Positions 24,538 to 34,543 of a DNA stretch of 64,000 nt are shown piece after piece. A program made the translations under genes and the position numbers. Source of the DNA: Candidatus Kapaibacterium sp. (GTDB lineage Bacteria; Bacteroidota; Ignavibacteria; Kapaibacteriales; UBA7675); assembly GCA_028284775.1 (NCBI GenBank), contig JANQRB010000115.1, forward strand, positions 1 to 64,000, written 5' to 3'. The first letter of the stretch is position 1. The number at the start of each line of letters is the position of its first letter. The notes below the pieces were generated by a model. The model was not told the DNA's origin, ran no database searches, and saw only the letters and a program-made list of their open reading frames with translations.

Positions 24538-26421
24538 ATGCAGACGAATCACAGCATTCAGATTCTTCCCGATTTTATCGCCAATCAGATTGCCGCCGGC
24601 GAAGTGGTTCAGCGTCCCGAGTCAATTGTCAAGGAGTTGGTGGAAAATGCTATCGACGCCGGTGCGGACACGGTCAGCGTGGTGGCGCGCGATGCGGGTA
24701 AGCAGCTAATACATATCGTGGACAACGGCAAGGGAATGAGCCGCGAGGACTTGCTGCTTTCCATCCGCCGTCATGCAACCAGCAAAATTCGCTCGGCGGA
24801 GGACCTGCAAAAGATACAGTCACTGGGTTTTCGCGGCGAGGCGCTGGCATCGATTGCCTCCGTGGCGAATCTTGAAATCCGTACGCGGCGTCCCGGCGAC
24901 GAACATGGCTGGCGCTTGACGGCCACGCCGCAGCGCGAAGCGATTGTCGAAGCCTGTTCGATGGACCCCGGAACGCAGGTTTTCGTGCGTAATTTGTTTT
25001 TTAATGTGCCCGCGCGACGCAAGTTTTTGCGCAGCAACCTCACCGAATTTCGGCACATCGCCGACACTATGCTCAAATTTGCGCTATGCCGGCATCAGCT
25101 TCGATTTGTCTTTTTCGAGGATGATGCCTTGATGTACGACCTCAAGCCGGCCGCGCCGCAGGCTCGTATCGGCGACGTACTCGGTGCGCAGTTCGCCGAG
25201 GCGCTGTTGCCGATCGAGGAGGAGCCCGGACCGGTACGGGTGCATGGATTCACCGGGCAGCCGGGGCAAGCGAAGAAGACGCGCGCGCATCAGTTCTTCT
25301 TTCTCAATGGCCGCAGTATCATCTCGCGGCAGCTCAACCATGCCGTGATGACGGCTTATGAGCATCTGCTTGAAAAAGGTCAGTTTCCCCCTTTTGTCTT
25401 ATACCTGGAGCTGGATCCGGAACGGGTCGATGTCAATGTTCATCCACAAAAACACGAAGTGAAATTTGAAGACGATCGGCTGGCGTACAATGCCGTCCAG
25501 CGCGCCGTTGTCAGCGCTCTGCGGCGGCACAACCTGGCGCCCGAAGCACAGTTCAGCCAGCACGTAGCCGATACGCCCTTTGAAAAAATCAGCTTTGGCG
25601 AGCCGGGCAAAGCGCGACAGACAGCGCTGGTTAACCGGCTGACCGGCGAAGTATTGGAAGGCGGGGGCGGGAGTTCGGCCGGCGGTACGGCCGCTGCGGG
25701 TCGGATGGCCGATCAACGCGAACGCAGCGCTCCGATCACACAGCGTGAGCTTAGCGCCTATGAAGCCCTCTTCGGCACCGATTCGAATTCCGCCAGGTCA
25801 GAACCGGAAGTGATTGATTCGGCCGCGCCGCGCTCGCGACAGGACGAAGTAAGTGCGAAATTTACCTGGCAGCTGCACAAAAAGTACATCTTACAGCAGA
25901 CCGCGGACGGTCTCAGCATCGTAGATCAGCAAGCCGCCCATCGACGCATCCTATTTGATCGGGCAATGCGGGCGATTCAGGGCGAGATGGCCTATTCGCA
26001 GGAACTGCTCTTTCCGGTGCGACTCAGCCTGGATGTCGCCGACCGCAGTCTCTTGAAAGAGTTGGAGCCCGATCTTGTCAGGCTGGGATTCGTGATGGAA
26101 GCAGCTGAGGACGAGAGCTTTGAAATCCGGGCTATTCCATTCGATGTACGCAGCGGCGGAGAAGAGAGTGCCCTGCGGGAACTGCTGGACGCATTTCGTG
26201 AAATTCGTCAGCTCGGCGACCGCGACGAAAGGAGGGCACTGGCCGCCTCTTATGCCGCCAAAGCCGCCATCCGTTCCGGCGAGCGAATGTCGGTGGAGGC
26301 AATGAAAGCCTTGCTGGAGGATCTGAGCGCAAGCGAGTCGCCGCACTTCAGTCCCGACGGCCGCCCGATCGCTATTGAGCTGAGCCTTGAGGAACTCGAT
26401 CGCCGTTTTGGCAAGACCTAG
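24538..26421 (+). CDS. mutL: DNA mismatch repair protein MutL
   Basis: 627 aa, typical length. N-terminal GHKL ATPase motifs are intact: ELVENAIDAGAD, DNGKGM, RHATSKI and GFRGEAL. The transducer domain follows (VDVNVHPQKHEVKF), then a variable linker (about 360-440) and the C-terminal dimerisation domain. The C-terminal endonuclease motif, usually DQHAAHER, reads DQQAAHRR (residues 463-470), and the other metal-site motifs read AAKAAIR and SPDGRP where nicking MutL proteins carry Cys. Together these suggest the protein matches and recruits but does not nick. It appears monocistronic. Confidence 0.95.
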   Translation: MQTNHSIQILPDFIANQIAAGEVVQRPESIVKELVENAIDAGADTVSVVARDAGKQLIHIVDNGKGMSREDLLLSIRRHATSKIRSAEDLQKIQSLGFRGEALASIASVANLEIRTRRPGDEHGWRLTATPQREAIVEACSMDPGTQVFVRNLFFNVPARRKFLRSNLTEFRHIADTMLKFALCRHQLRFVFFEDDALMYDLKPAAPQARIGDVLGAQFAEALLPIEEEPGPVRVHGFTGQPGQAKKTRAHQFFFLNGRSIISRQLNHAVMTAYEHLLEKGQFPPFVLYLELDPERVDVNVHPQKHEVKFEDDRLAYNAVQRAVVSALRRHNLAPEAQFSQHVADTPFEKISFGEPGKARQTALVNRLTGEVLEGGGGSSAGGTAAAGRMADQRERSAPITQRELSAYEALFGTDSNSARSEPEVIDSAAPRSRQDEVSAKFTWQLHKKYILQQTADGLSIVDQQAAHRRILFDRAMRAIQGEMAYSQELLFPVRLSLDVADRSLLKELEPDLVRLGFVMEAAEDESFEIRAIPFDVRSGGEESALRELLDAFREIRQLGDRDERRALAASYAAKAAIRSGERMSVEAMKALLEDLSASESPHFSPDGRPIAIELSLEELDRRFGKT

Positions 26422-26674
26422 CCCTCGTTGCCCCCTGGACCGTCAACGGTCGTCTTGGGTAATTTGAGGGTAGAGGCCATTGAGAGGGGGCGAATGGCTG
26501 GTATAACACACCTTATTTTCATAACTTTCATCCCAAGGGAAGGTGAGGAAGAGAAACCGGGGCTCGTAGCGTCGGCCATCTGTATGCAATGATACGATTT
26601 GGCCAATAGCAAGTATTCCTTACCGTCTGCAGGCGAATCTTCGAACAATTTATTCAGTGGCGACGGGTAGATCT

Positions 26675-29600
26675 ATGATACGAGCGCTATGCTTGCTGTT
26701 GGTGATGCTGAGTGTAGCGGCACCGCTGCAGGCCGATTTCTCGGCGGAAATGAGTATTCAGAATTTGCAGCTCGAAAACGATGAAATTACATTCGATCTT
26801 TATTTGAAGAGCACGGGCAGCGATCCGTTGTTTCTCTCGGATTGCAACTACACGATTTTGTTTAACAAGAGCAAGTTCAGCGCGCCGCAGTTCACCTTTA
26901 CGCCGGCGCCGGGCAAGTTAAGCGATCGTTATTCCTACACCACTAAAATTCTCGAAAACAATACGCTGGGCGTCGATGTATTCCCGCCGACTGTACGCAG
27001 CACCTGGTCTCGCAGTCGCTTTGAATCCAGGATAGAGGAAATAGCCAGTACCGGCAACGGCAGCCTGCTCGGCAGTATCCGCCTGAAGACCGTAGAGCAG
27101 TTTACGGGCCTGGCGGACATCGAACTGCGAACCGAGTTTCCCTTTTTTACCGTTATCAATTCATTTGAGGATGAGCAGCCCTACGGTTCGAGCGCAGCGG
27201 AAATTGAAGCCGAGGCCGCGCCAGAGCTGCATTTGGGGCCCGAATATAATGTTGTGCTGAGTAACCAGCAGTTGAACGATACGGAGTTTAGCTTCGACCT
27301 TTATATGCAGCGTACCGATGGCCGTCCGCTGGAACTTGCGGACTGCGATTTAACGCTGATGTTTAACGATTCAAAATTTACCGATCCGGTCTATAGCGTT
27401 GTCAGCAAAGGCGATGGTCGTCTTGACGATGAGTACAGCTATGATGCGCGGGTCGATGGCAACCTGTTGAAACTGGAAATTGCTGCGCCCGCCACGGCCT
27501 CCCAGGCGGAGTACGACAATAAGATACAGGTGGTCGGCAGTAGCGCGCCGGGTACTCGGATTGCGAGTATGCGACTGACCGGCGTCAATCCCTACACCTC
27601 CATTATTCATGTGAAGCCGGTTTGGGCCGAAGACCACGATGCCAGCTTGATTAGCCGTCGCCGCAATTTTACGCCCTTTGATAAAGACGATGATGTCAGC
27701 GCCGCCGCGGAGTTTAGTGTTGTGGACCCTATCGTTAGGCTGGATCTGGAAGCGCCGGCAGATCCTGTATCATATTGTCACGATGAAAACTTGCGCGTAG
27801 AGTGGAACAGTGAAAACGTTAAGCAGGTGCGGATCGAACTCTTGCCCGAAGGCGGCGGCGATCCCGTTGTGCTGGCGGAAGAACATGACGCGTCGCCGGC
27901 AAATTTCGAATGGACCGTGACGGAGCATGTCGGACGCTTTAAGCTGCGTGTCAGCGATCGGGCGAACGCCGCTTTGCTTGCTGAAACTCCGTTTTTTGAT
28001 CTTTTCGGCCATATCAATATTAGCGGACAGCCGGAAGACTTCCGCCTTTGCGATGGTGAGTCGGCGAGCTTTAGCGTGCTTGTCGAAGGAAGGCCGTCGC
28101 CGCAGATGCAGTGGGAGGAGCGTCGACCGGGAGAGGATTGGCAGCCGCTCGACGCCGCTAATAAGAACAGCCTTTCCCTTGAAAATGTCGATCTTTCATA
28201 CAACGGTCGTGAATATCGTTTGCGTTTGATCGGCGCGTGTGAAACGCTCATCAGCGCCGTTGCGACCCTGGAAGTTGGAACAGCGCCCCTAATCAGCGAA
28301 TTGACAGCGGACCAGGAAGTTTGTGAGGGCGATGATCTGAGTCTGCGTGCGGTACTGGATGCCTCACCGGCCCCTTCGGCGCAATGGCAGGTTAATGCCG
28401 GTGCGGGCTGGGAAGATATCGAAGGCGCTACGGATGATGAACTGCTCTTGTCTGACATCACGCTTGCTCAGAATGGATTCCGCTATCGTCTGCTTTTAAA
28501 CAATATCTGCGGCAATCTGCAGAGCGATGAAATCGGCCTGACCGTTTACGGAATCCCGGCGGTGGAAAGTGATCCGCTCAGCCAGGTCGTCTGTGAAGGC
28601 GCCGATGTCATCTTTGAAGTAGAAGCCTCCGGTGTTCCACTCCCGACGGTGCAGTGGCAGGTGAGCAGCGACGGCGGTTTCGACTGGGACGATCTGCCCG
28701 GCGCAAATTCCTTTCGCCTGGAGCTGCCGGCAGTAGATCGCAGTATCAATCAGCGGCGCTACAGAGCGCGCTTCACCCATTTTTGTAATGAGAGTTTTGC
28801 GTCCCGGAAGGCGCGCCTCACTGTTAACTACGTGCCCGAAGTGCTGGTGCAGCCGCTCGATGTTACCGTGTGCAAAGGAGAACCCACCGTGTTCACCACA
28901 CTGGCGGAGGGCCGTCCCGAACCAGATTTGCAATGGCAGGTACGCAGCGGGGCCGGCGCGGAATGGCAGGAACTGACGGATGAGACTTCCGCGACTTTGA
29001 CAATTTCGGAAACGCCGGCGGCATTGAACGGAAATGAATATCGGGCTGTTTTCAGCAATATCTGCGGCTCGAATGTTGCGACGCACATTGCCCGCTTACA
29101 GGTTAACACTTCTCCTGTTGTTGAAGATCATCCGCGGGATGTCCGCCTCTGTGTTGGTGAAAGCGCCGAGTTCAGCGCAGTTGCAGGCGGCCGTCCCGAG
29201 CCGAAGGTACATTGGGAAGTCAGCTTCGATGGCGGCGACGCATGGATCGAAGTCGCCGGCGCCGACAAGTCTACGCTGACTATCGACAATGTTCAGCTTT
29301 CCCAAAACGACAACCTGTACAGAGCTGTCTTTGCTAATGTTTGCGATGGTTTTTCACCCAGCTCGCCCGCCATTCTCAATGTGACGAAAGCGCCCGAAAT
29401 TACCCGCCATCCTTTTTCGGCTCGTGTAATTGTCGGTGAAGACGTGACATTTTCAGTTGACGTCGATCAGCCGAATTCGGAGTTTGCTTGGTATCGCGCT
29501 GAGCAGCGCCTCGTTAACAGCGATAAAATAACCGGCGTCGTGACGGCGATTCTGACTTTGAGCGATGTCCAGCCGGACGATGTCGACAATGAGTATTATG

Positions 29601-30757
29601 TTATCGTTACCGGAGAGTGCGGCGCCGACACTTCGCGCTTCTTTGCCCTGAATGTCGACGTACCGGATATCGAGATTCTCACACAGCCCGAAGCTAAATC
29701 TGTGTGCGAAGGCGCAACTCTTGAATTCAGCATTGAAGCGCAGACCGAAGTAAATGGCGCGCGGCTGGTCTACCAATGGCGCCGCGGTTCGGAGGATCTG
29801 AGTAACAATGCCGTCTACCAGGGAGTTAACAGCTCAGTGTTAAGCATCAAGAATGTCAGCGCCTCTGAAGCGAACTCCGCTTACAATGTGCGAATCAGCA
29901 CCGATCCCGGCAATGCGATCACCTTTTCCGACAATGTCGGTCTGACGGTGCGGCAAGCGCCGTTCATTATCCGACAACCGCTCTCGATTGCTGTCTGCGA
30001 AGGGCGTTCCGCCGCGCTTGAAATCGCCATCGAGGAAGGTGATACGCCGCAGTATCAGTGGTTTCATGATGGAGTAATGATTGACAACGCCAATGATCCG
30101 CGCCACATTGTGGCAGCGGTGGAATCGGCACTGACCGGTCGTTATCATTGTCGCGTTACGAATGAATGCGGCAGCACCGAATCGCGCGAGGCAGAGATTA
30201 GTCTTAAGACAGCCACGAGCATCTTGCAACATCCGCGCAGCACCACCGCCAGTTCCGAAACCGAGTTTAGCCTTGAGGTCCAGGCCGAAGGCGAGGGTGA
30301 ACTGAGGTATCAGTGGTTTCTGAATGGTGTGGCGATTACCGGCGCGACGCGTCCCGTCTATAGCAGGGTTCGGCCCACCCTGGCGGACGAAGGGGAATAC
30401 ACGGTGCGGGTGCGCGGTGAATGCGGCGACATCAGCTCCGACCCTGCCAGCGTGGGAATTACGATAGTCGGAGTTGCTGAAGAAGCATCGGCGCAGCCTT
30501 TTGCCTTGGGCAGTAATTTTCCCAATCCCTTTGCTTCCGTCACGAAGATTCCCTTCACGCTTGAACGAGCAGCGTCAGTCGCGCTACACATCAGCTCCGC
30601 GCTGGGCCATTTGATGATGGAGCTCGCTCCCGGACCGCTGCCGGCAGGCAGGCATGAGCTTGCAGTGGACGGGCGGCGACTGCCGAGCGGTCTTTATCAT
30701 TACACCCTTATTGTCGATGGCCGCCGCGCAACACGGCGAATGATGATCCTGCGCTGA
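26675..30757 (+). CDS. giant secreted Ig-repeat protein with T9SS sorting domain
   Basis: 1360 aa from the ATG at 26675 (the longest frame begins at a GTG six codons earlier). Signal peptide to about residue 22 (APLQA/D). Two copies of a beta-sandwich of about 165 residues come first; both contain an FDLY...L.DC...FN.SKF pattern resembling cohesin-like domains. A spacer domain follows, then nine Ig-like domains of about 85-90 residues, most starting with a Pro-x-x-x-x-x-Cys-x-Gly pattern and containing a central QWQV or QWxx core. The last 80 residues (NFPNPFASVTKIPF, LPSGLYHYTLIVDG) are a type-A sorting domain. Probably a long surface adhesin or scaffold. Confidence 0.82.
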   Translation: MIRALCLLLVMLSVAAPLQADFSAEMSIQNLQLENDEITFDLYLKSTGSDPLFLSDCNYTILFNKSKFSAPQFTFTPAPGKLSDRYSYTTKILENNTLGVDVFPPTVRSTWSRSRFESRIEEIASTGNGSLLGSIRLKTVEQFTGLADIELRTEFPFFTVINSFEDEQPYGSSAAEIEAEAAPELHLGPEYNVVLSNQQLNDTEFSFDLYMQRTDGRPLELADCDLTLMFNDSKFTDPVYSVVSKGDGRLDDEYSYDARVDGNLLKLEIAAPATASQAEYDNKIQVVGSSAPGTRIASMRLTGVNPYTSIIHVKPVWAEDHDASLISRRRNFTPFDKDDDVSAAAEFSVVDPIVRLDLEAPADPVSYCHDENLRVEWNSENVKQVRIELLPEGGGDPVVLAEEHDASPANFEWTVTEHVGRFKLRVSDRANAALLAETPFFDLFGHINISGQPEDFRLCDGESASFSVLVEGRPSPQMQWEERRPGEDWQPLDAANKNSLSLENVDLSYNGREYRLRLIGACETLISAVATLEVGTAPLISELTADQEVCEGDDLSLRAVLDASPAPSAQWQVNAGAGWEDIEGATDDELLLSDITLAQNGFRYRLLLNNICGNLQSDEIGLTVYGIPAVESDPLSQVVCEGADVIFEVEASGVPLPTVQWQVSSDGGFDWDDLPGANSFRLELPAVDRSINQRRYRARFTHFCNESFASRKARLTVNYVPEVLVQPLDVTVCKGEPTVFTTLAEGRPEPDLQWQVRSGAGAEWQELTDETSATLTISETPAALNGNEYRAVFSNICGSNVATHIARLQVNTSPVVEDHPRDVRLCVGESAEFSAVAGGRPEPKVHWEVSFDGGDAWIEVAGADKSTLTIDNVQLSQNDNLYRAVFANVCDGFSPSSPAILNVTKAPEITRHPFSARVIVGEDVTFSVDVDQPNSEFAWYRAEQRLVNSDKITGVVTAILTLSDVQPDDVDNEYYVIVTGECGADTSRFFALNVDVPDIEILTQPEAKSVCEGATLEFSIEAQTEVNGARLVYQWRRGSEDLSNNAVYQGVNSSVLSIKNVSASEANSAYNVRISTDPGNAITFSDNVGLTVRQAPFIIRQPLSIAVCEGRSAALEIAIEEGDTPQYQWFHDGVMIDNANDPRHIVAAVESALTGRYHCRVTNECGSTESREAEISLKTATSILQHPRSTTASSETEFSLEVQAEGEGELRYQWFLNGVAITGATRPVYSRVRPTLADEGEYTVRVRGECGDISSDPASVGITIVGVAEEASAQPFALGSNFPNPFASVTKIPFTLERAASVALHISSALGHLMMELAPGPLPAGRHELAVDGRRLPSGLYHYTLIVDGRRATRRMMILR

Positions 30758-30785
30758 TATTTTCCAGTCAAAGGATTCCATCTAA

Positions 30786-31862
30786 TCATTTCAGGCAAGA
30801 GCCGCGGATAAGAAATCTGTCATGCGTCAGGTCTTGCGCTGCCCGCCACGGTTCCCGGGTATAGGCGGAGCTAAACATTATGCGCTCCGCCAGCTCTTCG
30901 CCGCCGTTCTGAATCAGATAGGAGCGCAGGCCTTCACCGAATGGTTCCAGCTCCGGGAATATCAGTTCACCGCGGATGCCATTAAACAGATCGAGATGTG
31001 AATCCGGCAAACCGTCGGGTCCGGAAGCGCCCGAAAAGTTATCGACGCGATCCAGGCCGGTAATGTTCAGCAGCTTGTCCGGCCGCGAGCCAAGAAATTC
31101 GGTTTCTTCGCCGCGATCATTACGGTAATAAACATTAATATTCACATCGCTTGGATTGAAAGACCGGTCGGCAAGAACAAAGATGTTGCGCAGTTGACGC
31201 TGCCATAGAATGCTGAAAGCCGGGTTGAAGTCGGGGCGGTAGATCAATTTGAGTACGAGCGTATCATTTCCGCCGGAGCCTGACGCAAAGCTGCCGCAGC
31301 GCAGATCGTCCTGCGCTGCAGTTGTGCCGGCCTCTACTCGATAAGAAACGGCATAGCTTCGGTCGCTGCGCAAGTTGAGGAGGCAGAGCACGCCAAGATT
31401 CCGATCCAGCGTAAAGCTTCCGGTAGGGAGTCGCCGAAATCGGTGAGCTTCGACAGAGCCCTGTTTCCGGGGCTGCCCTCGGATGGCATCGCTATACCTG
31501 GCGCCCGACGGTATCAGCGGCAATTCGGCCAGCGCCAGCGCCTCTTGTACTCCAGAGACTTCACCGATCCCCGTCATCGATTCCCAGACTTCGATCTGCT
31601 TGATCCGCGAATGCGAAGCCGCTTCCGGAATGACGCTCAGCGGATGGGCCTTGGCCTCGCGCCAGATCGTTTTGTAGGCGCTATCCAAAAAAAAGTAATT
31701 GCCTGCATAGTCGTAGGCGTGTAGCGCAAAATCGATCCGTTCGGCTTCGTTACCGTCCCCGCTATCCATCGGACTGCCGCCATCATTACAGGAAAGCGTA
31801 AAAAGCAATAGGCCCGCTATCGCGGGTATCCGGAAGAAACACAGTACTGAGTAAGTGCACAT
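30786..31862 (-). CDS. lipoprotein carrying one SprA-type repeat
   Basis: 358 aa. Lipobox Cys25 (LLLFTLSC). Residues about 85-320 follow the order of motifs in the repeats of SprA/Sov, the giant T9SS outer-membrane channel: RIKQIEVWES, then LGVLCLLNLRSDRSYAVSYR, then a strand pair ending in NINVYYRND, then LLNITGLDRVDN, GPDGLPD and GELIFPELEPFGEGL. Full-length SprA has several such units and is over 2000 aa; this is a single unit on a lipid anchor. It is convergent with the Ig-repeat gene, with 28 bases between stops. Possible role as a T9SS accessory is inference. Confidence 0.72.
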   Translation of the reverse strand: MCTYSVLCFFRIPAIAGLLLFTLSCNDGGSPMDSGDGNEAERIDFALHAYDYAGNYFFLDSAYKTIWREAKAHPLSVIPEAASHSRIKQIEVWESMTGIGEVSGVQEALALAELPLIPSGARYSDAIRGQPRKQGSVEAHRFRRLPTGSFTLDRNLGVLCLLNLRSDRSYAVSYRVEAGTTAAQDDLRCGSFASGSGGNDTLVLKLIYRPDFNPAFSILWQRQLRNIFVLADRSFNPSDVNINVYYRNDRGEETEFLGSRPDKLLNITGLDRVDNFSGASGPDGLPDSHLDLFNGIRGELIFPELEPFGEGLRSYLIQNGGEELAERIMFSSAYTREPWRAAQDLTHDRFLIRGSCLK

Positions 31863-32038
31863 TTGACCGTGACGAGGATTGAGATGAATGCTGATTAAGC
31901 GCTAGTCGAAACCCGTGAAGTTAGCTTGCCGAAGCCAGGCCGACAAGGCAATTCGCCTTCTCAGTTCCGACCTGACGGGGAGCGGCAATTGGCGTAACGC
32001 TGCCGCCGACAGTCACCCGGCCATTGAGCATTATTATG

Positions 32039-32046
32039 TATATTCG
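32039..32046 (+). promoter_or_regulatory. TATATTCG promoter-like box
   Basis: Lies 70 bases before the ATG at 32117. A TTG occurs only 12 bases upstream, so the -33 element is not convincing; the call rests on identity with the other boxes. Confidence 0.35.
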
Positions 32047-32116
32047 TGTCCACAACGCTTTTACGTGCATCTTATCGCCGGCTAGCTGCTCTTCCCGATA
32101 TATTTCCGAAATACAT

Positions 32117-33676
32117 ATGATCGATACGAGAAAAACCGTGCTAATATCATTGCTGTTTATGCTTTTGCTGCTTGCCAGCGGAAAAACTGCCAGCGCTCAG
32201 GAAGGAGCCGCGGCGAATGAGGTTGAGAGTCTGGCGGAAGAAGATGAACCGCTTGCCTGGTATTCGGTTGGCGATGTCGGCTTTCATCTGTCTGGCGCCG
32301 GCGCCGACTATCGCGCGCTTGGCGATCTCGGTTTCTATACGGGCGGCGACAATTTTTTTACCGGCGTTATGGGGCTGACTATTATCGACGACGAAACCTA
32401 TCTGACGATGCGTCTGCAGCCGGAGTTAACATTCGGTAAGTTCGGCGTCGGGCTGGATATCCCCTTGATGTACGGTCTGGAAAGCGGGAAGCTGCGGACC
32501 GAGGAATTCGAAGATGGCGTGGCGGCTCTCCGAATCGTCCGCTATCTGCGCTATGGCCGTAAAAAGACGGACCCGGTTTACATTCGGCTGGGTGACTTAA
32601 ACAGCAGTACGCTCGGCGCGGGCTTCGTGGTTTATCGCTATGCTAACTCTTTCAGTTTTGAGAAACGAACTATCGGCACTGAATTCGATATCAATCACAA
32701 TAATTTGTATGGCATTGAAGGCGTGTATGGCGATTTCAGCGATCCCGGTTTGATTGCCCTACGGCCGTATTTTAAACCGCTGGCCTTGTTGGACAGTACC
32801 TTGCCGCTGCTCAATCGGCTCGAGATGGGTGTACTCTACGCCACCGATGTCAGCGACTTTGCGACCCCCGGTGGCGAGTCCCTTTCGATTTGGGGGGCCG
32901 ACCTGTCCCTGCCATTATATCTGGGCGACATCCTGACCGTGACGCCCTACCTGGCCTGGGCCTCGATCGGCAGTCTTGAAGATGATCCCATCCTGCAGAG
33001 CTATGCCGAGCGTGTTTTAGATAGCCCGAGTTTCGATCCAGGCAGCGGGAGTGCCATTGGGGTCAACTTGAATTTTGACTTTATACTTAACATATTTACG
33101 CTGGCGGCAAAACTTGAACGCCGTATTTACGGCAAACACTTTGTCGGTTCGTATTTTAACACCGTTTACGAGCTTAACAAATTCGATGGTAAAACCACCA
33201 TTGATTCCATCCTCGCAGGAGGCGACGATGCTGTCGATATCAGTACGCACCCCACGGCCAGACTCGTTACGGCCGATGGCGACAACGGTATTTACGGAGC
33301 TGTCTACGGGCAATTCCTGCGCAAGATATTAATTGGCGGAAGCCTGCAAATTCCCGATCGGAAGAAGGTCGTTGATGTACCCAACAGCCGTACAGAAGCC
33401 ATCAACAACGGCGCTACGCTACATCTAGAGGCTCGTGCCGCCGACCTGGTATCGGATATTAGCGCCGGATTCAGCTACGATCGCAATTTCATTCAGGACT
33501 TCGATGATGCTTTTGCACTCGATGAACGATCCGTGGCGCAGGCGCTGATCGTCAAGAAACTATCGGACGCATGGCGCGTTGGCCTGCAGTACCGCTGGAC
33601 ATTTGCACGTGTCGACGGCGAGGTCGAGACAACATCGTACATCTTTCCCTATGTAGGCCTGCACCTGGAGTTGTAA
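32117..33676 (+). CDS. large outer-membrane beta-barrel protein
   Basis: 519 aa from the ATG at 32117, where a clear signal peptide begins (MIDTRKTVLISLLFML, cleavage after SASAQ or nearby); the 31 codons upstream look non-coding. An acidic segment (about 25-45) precedes strands such as YLTMRLQPELTFGKFGVGLD and RKKTDPVYIRLGDLNSSTLG. The strand pattern runs to the C-terminus (YIFPYVGLHLEL), suggesting 14-18 strands. GDLNSSTLGAGFVVYRYAN-type loops recall uncharacterised barrels of Chlorobiota. Substrate unknown. Confidence 0.65.
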   Translation: MIDTRKTVLISLLFMLLLLASGKTASAQEGAAANEVESLAEEDEPLAWYSVGDVGFHLSGAGADYRALGDLGFYTGGDNFFTGVMGLTIIDDETYLTMRLQPELTFGKFGVGLDIPLMYGLESGKLRTEEFEDGVAALRIVRYLRYGRKKTDPVYIRLGDLNSSTLGAGFVVYRYANSFSFEKRTIGTEFDINHNNLYGIEGVYGDFSDPGLIALRPYFKPLALLDSTLPLLNRLEMGVLYATDVSDFATPGGESLSIWGADLSLPLYLGDILTVTPYLAWASIGSLEDDPILQSYAERVLDSPSFDPGSGSAIGVNLNFDFILNIFTLAAKLERRIYGKHFVGSYFNTVYELNKFDGKTTIDSILAGGDDAVDISTHPTARLVTADGDNGIYGAVYGQFLRKILIGGSLQIPDRKKVVDVPNSRTEAINNGATLHLEARAADLVSDISAGFSYDRNFIQDFDDAFALDERSVAQALIVKKLSDAWRVGLQYRWTFARVDGEVETTSYIFPYVGLHLEL

Positions 33677-33818
33677 ACACCGGCAATCGGGAGGATTTTG
33701 CACAACTACTTTTGGTGAGCGCAGTGAACATATCCGAGTGTATTCGGTACCTGAGCCGCAATGAAATTACCACGTTTGCTGGTGTCATCGCTCTAAGGAC
33801 AGGCAGGAGCAGTAGGCA

Positions 33819-34391
33819 ATGAAAAAGGGAGTAACCGATAAGCTTGATCCTTGCCCGGCGAGCGCGCCGAGCTTGACCTTGTTGTATGCAGCAGATATCA
33901 TTCTTCGGCAACACAAAATCGCCAGCCTCCTGATGCTGATTCTGACGATGCCGATGCTAGTCGCTTGCAAGAGTCATGATGCTGCCGAGTCCAGGACCTC
34001 GGACAGTGACAGCTTCGATGCGCGACCCGCTGCCGGTGTCGCTCTCGATCCCGGCACGTGTAAAGTCGCGGCCCAGGTGCTTGCCATCGACAGCAGCCGA
34101 CACAGCCGTCGTTCTGACGACCCCTGCGCCAAAGCGCCTTGCCGGGCGACCTTGAAGATAGGCGAGACCCTGGGATTCGGGATGGCCTTCCCCGCCGTGC
34201 TCGGAGCGGGAGATGAAATCGAGGTGACATTTGCATTTACGACAGCGCCGACCGAGCAGCTATTTCCGCGTCTTAACCGGCATTATCCGGGCATACAGCC
34301 AGGCGACAGACTCGTCGCGATACTGCACGCCAGTCCACAAGCGCACAGCAACGAACCGGCCTATACAATCTACGAATATCAACTGCGCTGA
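33819..34391 (+). CDS. small lipoprotein of unknown function
   Basis: 190 aa if started at the ATG at 33819 (AGGAG about nine bases upstream). The lipobox LMLILTMPMLVAC gives Cys50, which makes the N-region unusually long. A start at an internal codon nearer residue 25-39 is possible, but no good Shine-Dalgarno was seen there. The mature part has three more Cys (GTCKV, DPCAKAPC) and a C-terminal beta-rich region (GDEIEVTFAFTT, GDRLVAILHAS) of OB-like flavour. No family recognised. Confidence 0.55.
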   Translation: MKKGVTDKLDPCPASAPSLTLLYAADIILRQHKIASLLMLILTMPMLVACKSHDAAESRTSDSDSFDARPAAGVALDPGTCKVAAQVLAIDSSRHSRRSDDPCAKAPCRATLKIGETLGFGMAFPAVLGAGDEIEVTFAFTTAPTEQLFPRLNRHYPGIQPGDRLVAILHASPQAHSNEPAYTIYEYQLR

Positions 34392-34403
34392 AAACCGACC
34401 ATC

Positions 34404-34434
34404 TTGGGCGCCTTGCGTCTATTTCCTATATTGG
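34404..34434 (+). promoter_or_regulatory. candidate promoter, TTG-N20-TATATTGG
   Basis: TTG at 34404-34406, a 20-base spacer and TATATTGG at 34427-34434. It begins just after the stop of the lipoprotein gene and about 110 bases before the WD40 gene ATG. Confidence 0.5.
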
Positions 34435-34543
34435 CGGCGCACCCGGTCCAAAGCTATCCTTATGTTGCAGCACAAAGAGTAGCGTGGGCCATGACCGACA
34501 CGGACATAACAATCTCAGAGCGATTAATGAACGAGGAACGAGA

